This document shows positions 1 through 5,011 of a stretch of DNA of 5,011 nt, one piece after another. This DNA is from Verrucomicrobiia bacterium (lineage in GTDB: Bacteria; Verrucomicrobiota; Verrucomicrobiia; Opitutales; Opitutaceae). A model generated the notes under the pieces. That model saw nothing but the letters and a program-made list of their open reading frames with translations, ran no database searches and had not been told where the DNA came from. A program made the position numbers and the translations under genes. Each line of letters begins with the position of its first letter. Positions within the stretch are counted from its first letter, which is position 1. The stretch spans positions 1-5,011 of the forward strand of contig JAUHWE010000416.1 in NCBI GenBank assembly GCA_030424825.1. Reading direction: 5' to 3'.

Positions 1-224
1 ATCCCGCAGCAAAATCCGATGAGGAGTGTTCCGAGCACTGCGGTTCTGACTACGGGTTGCTCCAGCGATAGAAAATCAAGTGCTTGCTCGGTCCAGCTCG
101 TTTCCGACATTTCTCCGATTTTGGCGGCGTGAGCAATTGTGGAAGCGGCGACGATTCCGAGCAGGGAGAAAGCAAGCCGTCGGTACCGACCATTAGAATC
201 GATGCGTGGCAGTGATTCTCTCAT
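1..224 (-). CDS. Metal ABC transporter permease, N-terminal fragment (TroC/ZnuB-like)
   Basis: Only the first 74 residues are present; the gene runs off the left edge. It should be the inner-membrane channel subunit of a Zn/Mn/Fe importer, working with the ATPase and binding protein encoded upstream. The family call rests on the stretch at residues 51-74 (FLSLEQPVVRTAVLGTLLIG, then FCCG), which resembles the start of the first membrane helix in TroC/MntB/ZnuB permeases, and on its position. The ATG at 224 overlaps the ATPase stop as ATGA (224-221), which points to translational coupling. Residues 17-34 form an extra hydrophobic segment after an Arg-rich start and end in AHA-A, which looks like a cleavable signal peptide or an additional helix before the usual first helix. 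A later ATG at 110 (residue 39) has GGAG only 2 bases before it, too close for a good ribosome site, so I prefer 224. Confidence 0.82.
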   Translation of the reverse strand, partial: MRESLPRIDSNGRYRRLAFSLLGIVAASTIAHAAKIGEMSETSWTEQALDFLSLEQPVVRTAVLGTLLIGFCCG

Positions 225-1045
225 CGCTGCAAATTTTCGGGTGTATCACCTTCCGCTTTCTTGCGGGCCCGGCTAAGGGCGACCTCCGAAAGGATGCTCA
301 AGCGTCCCCCGTAGGCGTTTTGCAGATTCTCAAAGGTGAAAACGTCTTTGGTCTTTCCGTAGGCGACCACCCGCATATTCAAAAGCAGAATACGATCGAA
401 ATAGTCTGGAGCAGTCGTAAGGTCGTGATGTACCACAATGAGTGTTTTTCCTTGCGACTGAAGCTCCCGCAAAATCTCGATTATGGCTGACTCCGTGGCT
501 GCGTCGACGCCGACGAAGGGCTCATCCATCAGATAGAGGTCACTCTCCTGGGCTAGCGCTCGGGCGAGAAAGACTCTTTGCTGTTGGCCGCCAGAGAGAT
601 TGGAAATTTGGCGCTTGGCGTAAGGGAGCATCTTTACCTTGTCGAGACAGGCCATGGCGATCTCTTTGTCCGATTTACTGGGACGCTTGAAGGGGCCCAA
701 TCGTCCATATCGACCCATCAAGACCACATCCATCGCATTCACGGGAAAGTCCCAGTCAACCGATTCCCTCTGGGGCACGTAGCCCACTCGAGTCACCGCT
801 TTTTTAAAGGGCTCTCCAAAAACTTCGATCCACCCACTGGCGACCGGTAAAAGCCCCATGATGGCTTTGATGAGGGTCGACTTGCCCGCTCCATTGGGTC
901 CGACCACGCCGACAATGGATCCCTGGGGAACCTCGAGATCGATTCCGTAGAGAACAGGTCGTTTGGTGTACGCCACCGTTAGGTCGTGAATCTCCAAGGG
1001 AAGAGGAGATTTTGGATGGGGATCAGTTGTTGGCGGTGCAGACAT
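221..1045 (-). CDS. Metal ABC transporter ATP-binding protein (TroB/ZnuC/MntA-like)
   Basis: This is the cytoplasmic ATPase subunit that powers divalent metal import. The 274-residue protein has the full nucleotide-binding domain set: Walker A GPNGAGKST (49-57), Q-loop glutamine in VPQ (Q92), signature LSGGQQQR (150-157), Walker B LYLMDEP with D174 and catalytic E175, D-loop around D181, and the switch histidine in VVHHD (H207). Metal-type rather than generic ABC assignment follows from the GYVPQRESVDWDFP stretch after the Q-loop (88-101), typical of the Mn/Zn/Fe importer ATPases, and from the neighbours: binding protein and porin upstream, permease overlapping downstream by ATGA. The ATG at 1045 has a GGAG 11 bases upstream, rather far. 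About 107 bases separate it from the porin stop. All catalytic motifs are intact; the exact metal cannot be read from this subunit. Confidence 0.95.
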   Translation of the reverse strand: MSAPPTTDPHPKSPLPLEIHDLTVAYTKRPVLYGIDLEVPQGSIVGVVGPNGAGKSTLIKAIMGLLPVASGWIEVFGEPFKKAVTRVGYVPQRESVDWDFPVNAMDVVLMGRYGRLGPFKRPSKSDKEIAMACLDKVKMLPYAKRQISNLSGGQQQRVFLARALAQESDLYLMDEPFVGVDAATESAIIEILRELQSQGKTLIVVHHDLTTAPDYFDRILLLNMRVVAYGKTKDVFTFENLQNAYGGRLSILSEVALSRARKKAEGDTPENLQR

Positions 1046-1152
1046 GAGACTAGTGACTCCAGTTTGTGCTTCGATTCAGGAGATAGTCCAGAATCTGTGA
1101 ATGCTGCAATCGTGTATTCAAAACAGAGAGAGTTTTACAGGAATCAAAGGTT
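1046..1152 (-). other. Non-coding gap between porin and ATPase genes
   Basis: This 107-base spacer is long compared with the other junctions of the operon (19 bases and a 4-base overlap). It contains AATCAAAG at 1142-1149 (plus strand), the same 8-base word found in the palindrome at 3312-3329. It also has a weak hairpin on the minus strand (AAAAC, 7-base loop, GTTTT) without a U-tract. I see no convincing promoter pair or strong terminator. It may be a place where expression of the porin and the inner-membrane subunits is set apart, for example by RNA processing or an internal promoter, but the sequence does not show which. Confidence 0.4.
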
Positions 1153-2286
1153 TCAATAACCAACCGAAAGGCGAATGCCCGCCACGAACGCGTCTTCGGA
1201 AGCATTGAACGGATTGATAATGTACTGAAGGCTAGGCTGTGCCTGCCACCCATGTAGGAATGTGGACTGATAAGTGACTTCCAGTACCTGCTCATTTGTG
1301 ATCGGTCGGTTCTCTTCGATGGCGGTTGCGTGGCGAAAATCATTTCCAAAGTGTGAATGCGAATAGGCAATGCCAAAAGTGTCTTCGGGTCGACTGCTGA
1401 TAATTCCTTGCCAATAGAGTCCGATATCAAAGTAGCGGTCGATAACATTGTATTCAGATTCCGGATTGATGCCAATACGGGCGAAAAGACTGACCGATTC
1501 AGAGAGTGACTGGTCGAGGACCGCGTAAAAAGCGGCATTTCCTTTGGAGTAAGATCCGTTGTTGAACGATTCGAATGAACCACTGTGGAAGTAGACTCCG
1601 ATCTTGATTTGGGTCGGAAGGGACGAATCCGAGTGGAGCTGCCAGCCCCGCTCAGCGATATAGAAATAGCCGGCATCGCCACCGGCCTTCCACTGGAAGC
1701 CGTGGTCGTCGCGGTCGCCGGGGCCCGAGTCGCCCGCATAGACTCCAATCTGGAAATACCCGTTAGCAAGCTGACGCTGGTATTCGGCACCGGCTGCTCC
1801 CACGGAGAATAGGGGAGCGGATAGGTTGGCTGAAACGGAAGGCAGGGCTCCGAAGTTCGAATTGAGAAAAAGACTGCCGCCTTCCGAGACGTAGAAGGTT
1901 TCGTCAGAAGCGAGCTGACCCATTCGAATGTAGGAATCGCTAAACGAATGTTGAAGCCAAGCGGTAAATAAATTGTACCGCGTATCGGTTATAATATTAC
2001 TGTACACTCCGAAGTCGCCAGTAAAGCCGTCGACATCACGGTCGCCCAAGTAGAGGAAACCTCCGACGTGACCTTCAAGCCTTTCGGATAAAACAAAATC
2101 CGCTCCCAAGTCGACTAGACCGAAACCCCGCTGTCCACTTCCGGCTCCTCCCTCGAGCAAGCTCCAGCCGTCGATAGTAAGGTGGGCGTAGGGCTGGATT
2201 TTAAGGGGACGGGAGTCCGCCTGAACACAGGTCGCTGAAACCTCCAAAAAAGAGAGGCTGAATAAAATGGCTGGAAAGGTACGCAT
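1153..2286 (-). CDS. OprB-family outer-membrane porin in metal uptake operon
   Basis: This is a probable outer-membrane beta-barrel of the OprB (carbohydrate-selective porin) family, 377 residues from the ATG at 2286; OprB proteins of Pseudomonas are somewhat longer. Residues 1-23 form a signal peptide ending in VQA-D. The rest alternates aromatic and polar residues as barrel strands do. OprB-like landmarks are GQLASDETFYVSEGGSLFLN (about 123-142), the GVYFHSGSF strand (230-238), YAVLDQSLSESVSLFARIG (254-272), the VLEVTYQ strand (334-340) and QPSLQYIINP (350-359). It ends in VGY, an aromatic C-terminus suited to barrel insertion. It follows the metal-binding protein gene by 19 bases, so it is probably co-transcribed and may let the metal, or a chelate of it, enter the periplasm. 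The role is inferred from context; family membership is fairly firm. A TTG at 2289 lies directly before the ATG and could be an alternative start. No clear ribosome-binding site is visible. Confidence 0.85.
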   Translation of the reverse strand: MRTFPAILFSLSFLEVSATCVQADSRPLKIQPYAHLTIDGWSLLEGGAGSGQRGFGLVDLGADFVLSERLEGHVGGFLYLGDRDVDGFTGDFGVYSNIITDTRYNLFTAWLQHSFSDSYIRMGQLASDETFYVSEGGSLFLNSNFGALPSVSANLSAPLFSVGAAGAEYQRQLANGYFQIGVYAGDSGPGDRDDHGFQWKAGGDAGYFYIAERGWQLHSDSSLPTQIKIGVYFHSGSFESFNNGSYSKGNAAFYAVLDQSLSESVSLFARIGINPESEYNVIDRYFDIGLYWQGIISSRPEDTFGIAYSHSHFGNDFRHATAIEENRPITNEQVLEVTYQSTFLHGWQAQPSLQYIINPFNASEDAFVAGIRLSVGY

Positions 2287-2305
2287 CAAGGATGCCGAGA
2301 AGCGG

Positions 2306-3247
2306 CTATTTTAGGGCTTCCGCAATCGTAGCGATATTGCCTTTAACCATACCCTCGTAGGTTCCGAGATCGAAAGAAGAGCCGTCGGCCGCCTTCCCCA
2401 TATGTCCCTTGGCGCCCATCGCGTCGGAAAAAAGCTCGCCTCCGATCTTGGCTCCAGAATCTTCGCTGATGCGGCGTATTGCGGCAGGGGATACGCTGGA
2501 TTCGACAAATATTGCCTTGATCTCCTTTTGCTTGATGAACTCGCCAATCTTCACGATATCGGCCAAGCCTGCTTCACTCTGGGTAGAAATCCCTTGTACG
2601 CCAACGACCGTGAAATCGAAGGCCCGGCCAAAGTAGTTGTACGCGTCATGACTCGTGATGAGGAATCGCTGCCCGGGCTTGACTTGGGCCATGTATTTTT
2701 GACCCCACTCATAGTAGCTCAAGTAGTCCGCTCGAACGGATTCACCGCGTTCCTTGAACTCCTTGGTGTGGACCGGATCCACCTTGGACAAGGCGGTCAC
2801 GACGGTATCGACGCATAGCGCCCAAAGCCTCGGATCGAACCAAACGTGAGGATCGTAGTGGCCTTGAAATTCCTCGGGCTCGAGCAGCTTATCCTCCGGT
2901 ATGCTCTCGGTAACCGCATAGACCGGTTTGCCGCGACGACCGAGTTTGACCAGGATGTCGGCGAGGCGGCCCTCCAGATGCAGTCCGTTGTACAGAATGA
3001 GATCCGCAGATTGCAGCGTATTGATGTCCGATGCGGTTGCCTTGTAGAGATGCGGATCGACGCCAGGTCCCATCAAACCAGTGACCGTGGCGAAGTCGCC
3101 GGCGACCGATTCCGCCAAATCAGCCACCATGGTCGTGGTTGCCGCTACTCTAACACGGCCTTCTTTTGCGCCTGATAGGGATACGGTCGCTGAAAGAAGG
3201 ACAGCGATCGCCAAGACAATGCGTCCATAGGTTGAAACGTTTTTCAT
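2306..3247 (-). CDS. Periplasmic metal-binding protein of ABC importer (TroA/ZnuA-like, cluster A-I)
   Basis: This is the solute-binding protein that captures a divalent metal in the periplasm and delivers it to the permease; 313 residues from the ATG at 3247. Residues 1-27 form a signal peptide (KNVSTYGR, hydrophobic core, SGA) with no lipobox cysteine, so the protein is probably soluble. Four ligand motifs appear in family order: VDPHLYK (H66), YDPHVWFDP (H134), TSHDAYNYFG (H200) and ELFSDAMG (D275). This H, H, H, D set matches that of Treponema TroA in type and spacing; strictly manganese-specific PsaA/MntC proteins have Glu at the third place. The His-rich loop of many ZnuA proteins is missing: the loop before H134 is mainly acidic. 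Zn, Mn or Fe therefore all remain possible. It is the first gene of the operon. A TTG at 3250 directly precedes the ATG, and no good ribosome-binding site is seen. Confidence 0.95.
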   Translation of the reverse strand: MKNVSTYGRIVLAIAVLLSATVSLSGAKEGRVRVAATTTMVADLAESVAGDFATVTGLMGPGVDPHLYKATASDINTLQSADLILYNGLHLEGRLADILVKLGRRGKPVYAVTESIPEDKLLEPEEFQGHYDPHVWFDPRLWALCVDTVVTALSKVDPVHTKEFKERGESVRADYLSYYEWGQKYMAQVKPGQRFLITSHDAYNYFGRAFDFTVVGVQGISTQSEAGLADIVKIGEFIKQKEIKAIFVESSVSPAAIRRISEDSGAKIGGELFSDAMGAKGHMGKAADGSSFDLGTYEGMVKGNIATIAEALK

Positions 3248-3252
3248 CAACT

Positions 3253-3267
3253 AAGGGCATTACCCTT
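3253..3267. repeat. Short inverted repeat AAGGG-N5-CCCTT just upstream of the binding-protein start
   Basis: Perfect 5-bp arms (3253-3257 and 3263-3267) flank CATTA, six bases upstream of the ATG at 3247. The position between the putative promoter and the start would suit a repressor site or a small mRNA hairpin at the translation start. Arms this short can arise by chance, and the site does not match a Fur, Zur, MntR or DtxR consensus that I can recognise. Confidence 0.35.
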
Positions 3268-3296
3268 GGTTTGAGGAGTGTCAATTCCAAATTTTA
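3257..3296 (-). promoter_or_regulatory. Candidate promoter region of the metal uptake operon
   Basis: Two candidate elements are seen on the minus strand. First, TAAAAT (3296-3291) matches the -10 consensus at five of six positions, but its -35 region is poor and falls within the palindrome at 3312-3329, where a regulator could block it. Second, a perfect -35 hexamer TTGACA (3284-3279) is followed after 16 bases by TAATGC (3262-3257), a poor -10; transcription from it would begin almost at the start codon and give a nearly leaderless mRNA. A short inverted repeat AAGGG-N5-CCCTT (3253-3267) covers that second -10 and could be an operator. Placement rests on eye inspection only. Confidence 0.4.
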
Positions 3297-3298
3297 AA

Positions 3299-3340
3299 GG
3301 GCAAAATAGAGACTTTGATTAATCAAAGTTGCTTTAGCCC
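3299..3340 (-). terminator. Imperfect hairpin with perfect 18-bp palindrome core; possible terminator or operator
   Basis: The core ACTTTGATTAATCAAAGT (3312-3329) is a perfect palindrome. Around it the repeat continues imperfectly: GGGC at 3299-3302 pairs with GCCC at 3337-3340, and the adjacent AAA (3304-3306) with TTT (3333-3335). In the minus-strand transcript this gives a stem with a GC-rich base, an internal loop, a 7-bp upper stem and a TTAA loop, followed by TTTAAAATTT. It starts inside the last codons of the upstream methyltransferase gene and includes its stop TAA. That fits a weak intrinsic terminator between the two operons. The AT-rich symmetric core also fits a dimeric regulator's operator upstream of the metal operon. 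The two roles are not exclusive. Confidence 0.45.
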
Positions 3341-4103
3341 CTCTTCTGGGCCAAGTAGAGATAGCTTTTCCAAGCGGGACCCGCTGCCGGAAAATCTTGT
3401 TGATCCAGCAGGGTGAGGGAGCACTGTTTCTCCAAAAAGGGCACCAGTTTGTTTCGGTGAATGGCATTCATCTCGAAAAATGATTCACTCCGGACAAACG
3501 GGAGAATTTTCGCGAGCTGCTGTTTGAGAGCTTTCAGTTGATAGAAGAGACGCTTTTTAAAAAGCCGGAATGGCTTCTGGTTGCCGGGATATTCTGGGTC
3601 GAGATGGCTGGGGAGTTGAAACACGAGAAGGCCCCCGGGTTTGAGAAGTCGGCTGAATTCCTTGAGGTATTCACGTGTGTAACGGGGAGCGATGTGCTGG
3701 AAGACGATCGCGGAATAGATCAGGTCGATCGATGCGTTCTCGAACTGATCGAGCCGGGTCGTTGAATTCTCGATAAACGTACAGTGGGGGCCTCGTTCTG
3801 CGTGGAAGCGAAGTCGACCATGCTGCGGGAAATATCGATTCCGTAGCAGGTCCGAAATCGTTGGGACAAAGGGAATGTCAGCCTTCCCACGCCGCAGCCA
3901 AAATCAATCGCCGCGTCGCCACCCAAGCACTCGCCGCATTTCTCCAGTCGGGATTCCAGATCGTCGATCACAGCTCTCCCGGTAGCGTAGAATTCTTCTA
4001 GATCCCATTTACCTCCGCGCTTGGCATTGTCGGACAATACGGTCCATAGCGGATCGTCTGCCGCAAGCGCTTCGAAATTCTCTTGCAGCTGACTGAGATT
4101 CAC
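3334..4103 (-). pseudogene. Class I SAM-dependent methyltransferase, interrupted by a one-base frameshift
   Basis: The N-terminal part reads from GTG at 4103 and contains DPLWTVLSDNAKRGGKWDLE (17-36), SAM-binding motif I AIDFGCGVGR (65-74) and the acidic residue after strand 2 in YGIDIS (D90). The rest lies in another minus-strand frame and runs to the TAA at 3334-3336: CTFIENSTTRLDQ, then DLIYSAIVFQHI (motif IV) and LLKPGGLLVFQLP (late Rossmann strand), then a family-like tail. The frames meet at a run of five G (3786-3790, plus strand). One extra G there would read EAPHCTFIEN and give about 256 residues with no other defect, a normal size. The start overlaps the upstream RNA methyltransferase stop as GTGA (4103-4100). 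The substrate is unknown. Because the remainder is well conserved, a sequencing error or very recent mutation is more likely than long decay; a -1 ribosomal slip on CCC is possible but less likely. Confidence 0.82.
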
Positions 4104-4912
4104 GAGGAGAGGGTGCGCTGCCGAACGGCCTCAAAGAGGGTTACTAAGGTAGCCATGGCGACGTTTAGGGAATCCGCCTGTCCAGCCATGGGTATACGAA
4201 CCTGCTGTTGGCAGGCGTCGAGCCAGGTCTCGGACAGCCCGAACTGTTCGCTGCCCATGACGATGGCGATGGGTCCTGTCAGGTCTACCGCCGTGTGAAA
4301 GTCTTCCGCATGCGGGGTTGTCGCCACAGAGCGTATCCCTTTTTTGGAGAGCCAGTCGATGGTCTCCCGAGTGGAGGTCATGACGGTAGGCATAGAGAAT
4401 AGCACACCGGTAGACGAACGGACCACATTGGGATTGAAGAGATCCGTGACGGAATCACAGCAGATAACGGCATCGACACCAGCGGCATCGGCCGAACGCA
4501 GGATCGTACCCAGATTTCCCGGCTTCTCGATTGATTCCGCAATTAGCAGGAAAGGGGAGTCGCTTAGTTCAATCTCGTCCAGCTGGTGACTCCATTGTTT
4601 GAATACTGCGAGGATTCCCTCGGGCCGGTCTCGATAGGCGACTTTCTCGAAAGCAACCTTGGTCAGCTCGAAGAGCGTGGCCCCTTTGTTCTTGGCGTCC
4701 TCGAGGAGGGCCGGTTCGTTTTCGCCGAGGAACCAGTCCGGGGAAAAATAGACTTCTTCCGGTACCACACCTCTTTCCAAGCCGCGGCTAATAGCCCGGT
4801 ATCCTTCCGCAATGAAGATCCCTTGGCGATCCCGAGGGCGGCGATTGCGCAGCTTCACGAGATTCTTGATGCGAGCGTTTTGAAGGCTGGAAATGATTTC
4901 GGCGTCGAGCAT
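4100..4912 (-). CDS. TrmH/SpoU-family (SPOUT) RNA 2'-O-ribose methyltransferase
   Basis: The protein is predicted to transfer a methyl group from SAM to a ribose 2'-OH in rRNA or tRNA. It has 270 residues, usual for the family. Residues about 10-105 form the substrate-binding N-terminal domain, with IFIAEGYRAI (32-41) and YRDRPEGILAVF (93-104). The catalytic trefoil-knot domain follows: motif 1 EKPGNLGTILRSADAAG (129-145) with N133 and the catalytic-type arginine R139, motif 2 IVMGSEQFGLS (217-227) with E222, and motif 3 VRIPMAGQADSLNVAMA (238-254) with S248 and N250. All three motifs are intact. The ATG at 4912 begins a normal-length protein, though no Shine-Dalgarno site is evident. The gene leads a two-gene unit, overlapping the next methyltransferase by GTGA. 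The RNA target (23S rRNA or tRNA) cannot be decided from sequence alone; I leave the symbol empty for that reason. Confidence 0.93.
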   Translation of the reverse strand: MLDAEIISSLQNARIKNLVKLRNRRPRDRQGIFIAEGYRAISRGLERGVVPEEVYFSPDWFLGENEPALLEDAKNKGATLFELTKVAFEKVAYRDRPEGILAVFKQWSHQLDEIELSDSPFLLIAESIEKPGNLGTILRSADAAGVDAVICCDSVTDLFNPNVVRSSTGVLFSMPTVMTSTRETIDWLSKKGIRSVATTPHAEDFHTAVDLTGPIAIVMGSEQFGLSETWLDACQQQVRIPMAGQADSLNVAMATLVTLFEAVRQRTLSS

Positions 4913-4978
4913 GAGTGGCGTTTGCCCAATTAGTCAGAGGTGAAAACCCGGTTCTACCTTTGATTGATTGGGTATCGA

Positions 4979-5008
4979 TTTAGAATCGAATCGGGTCCGC
5001 TTCGTCAA
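4979..5008 (-). promoter_or_regulatory. Candidate sigma70-type promoter of the RNA methyltransferase unit
   Basis: On the minus strand TTGACG (5008-5003, five of six matches to the -35 consensus) is followed after 18 bases by TCTAAA (4984-4979, four of six matches to the -10 consensus). Transcription would start near 4972, leaving a leader of about 60 bases before the ATG at 4912. A small inverted repeat TCGATT-CTA-AATCGA overlaps the -10 and may be a regulator site or chance. The leader also contains CTTTGATT (4958-4965, plus strand), the word shared with the other gaps. Confidence 0.45.
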
Positions 5009-5011
5009 GGG

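Noticed and set aside
206..850. Plus-strand open frames opposite the ATPase gene (206-490, 442-690, 578-850)
   Set aside because: They are antisense to an intact ABC ATPase, mutually overlapping, and show no recognisable motif.
1100..1127. Hairpin AAAAC-N7-GTTTT in the porin-ATPase gap as a terminator
   Set aside because: The stem has only 5 AT-rich pairs and no U-tract follows it; it lies within a likely operon.
1050..1790. A 246-codon minus-strand open frame overlapping the porin gene
   Set aside because: It lies in a different frame of the same strand as a convincing porin gene, is rich in Ser, Thr and Arg without domain motifs, and has no independent context. It is best explained as a shadow of the porin's codon use.
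2402..3175. Plus-strand open frames opposite the binding-protein gene (2402-2818, 2409-2636, 2846-3175)
   Set aside because: They are antisense to a well-supported gene, with no family features.
3313..3328. FNR-type site reading of the palindrome (TTGAT-N4-ATCAA)
   Set aside because: The spacing here is TTGAT-N2-ATCAA, two bases short of the FNR/CRP-family arrangement.
3784..3792. Programmed -1 ribosomal frameshift in the methyltransferase
   Set aside because: The tandem slippery pattern is imperfect (GCC would re-pair as GGC), no stimulatory structure is obvious, and such regulation is not known for this family. A missing base in a homopolymer is simpler.
4083..4933. Plus-strand open frames opposite the RNA methyltransferase gene
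   Set aside because: They are antisense shadows; the minus-strand protein has all three SPOUT motifs.

Overview
The window holds two tandem transcription units, both on the minus strand, so they are read here from high to low coordinates. The organism looks like a Gram-negative (diderm) bacterium. The metal-binding protein has a signal peptide with no lipobox cysteine, and there is an outer-membrane beta-barrel porin with an aromatic C-terminal residue. Base composition is moderate, and none of the starts has a convincing Shine-Dalgarno site. The style of the genes (an OprB-like porin in a metal operon, an RNA methyltransferase beside a small SAM methyltransferase) reminds me of Verrucomicrobiota/Opitutae or a related PVC group. 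That placement is only a guess.

Unit 1 (about 5008 to 3334) starts from a plausible sigma70-type promoter near the right edge. It encodes a SPOUT/TrmH-family RNA 2'-O-methyltransferase. A class I SAM-dependent methyltransferase follows with a 4-base GTGA stop/start overlap. The second gene is broken by a one-base frameshift at a run of five G (3786-3790, plus strand). Adding one G restores a continuous, family-like protein of about 256 residues. An imperfect hairpin with a perfect 18-bp palindrome at its core (3312-3329) lies at the end of this unit.

Unit 2 (about 3296 to the left edge) is a divalent metal uptake operon of the TroA/ZnuA/MntC type. Its order is periplasmic metal-binding protein, OprB-type outer-membrane porin, cytoplasmic ATPase, and inner-membrane permease (cut off by the left edge). 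The ATPase and permease overlap by ATGA. Together these could form a full route across both membranes: porin for the outer membrane, binding protein in the periplasm, ATPase and permease at the inner membrane. The metal is not settled. The inferred ligand set H, H, H, D resembles TroA/ZnuA more than the strictly manganese-specific proteins, which have Glu at the third position.

I found no mobile element, CRISPR array, tRNA or rRNA. The points most worth a second look are the frameshifted methyltransferase, the porin embedded in the metal operon, and an 8-base word (CTTTGATT) that I could find exactly only in the three larger non-coding gaps.
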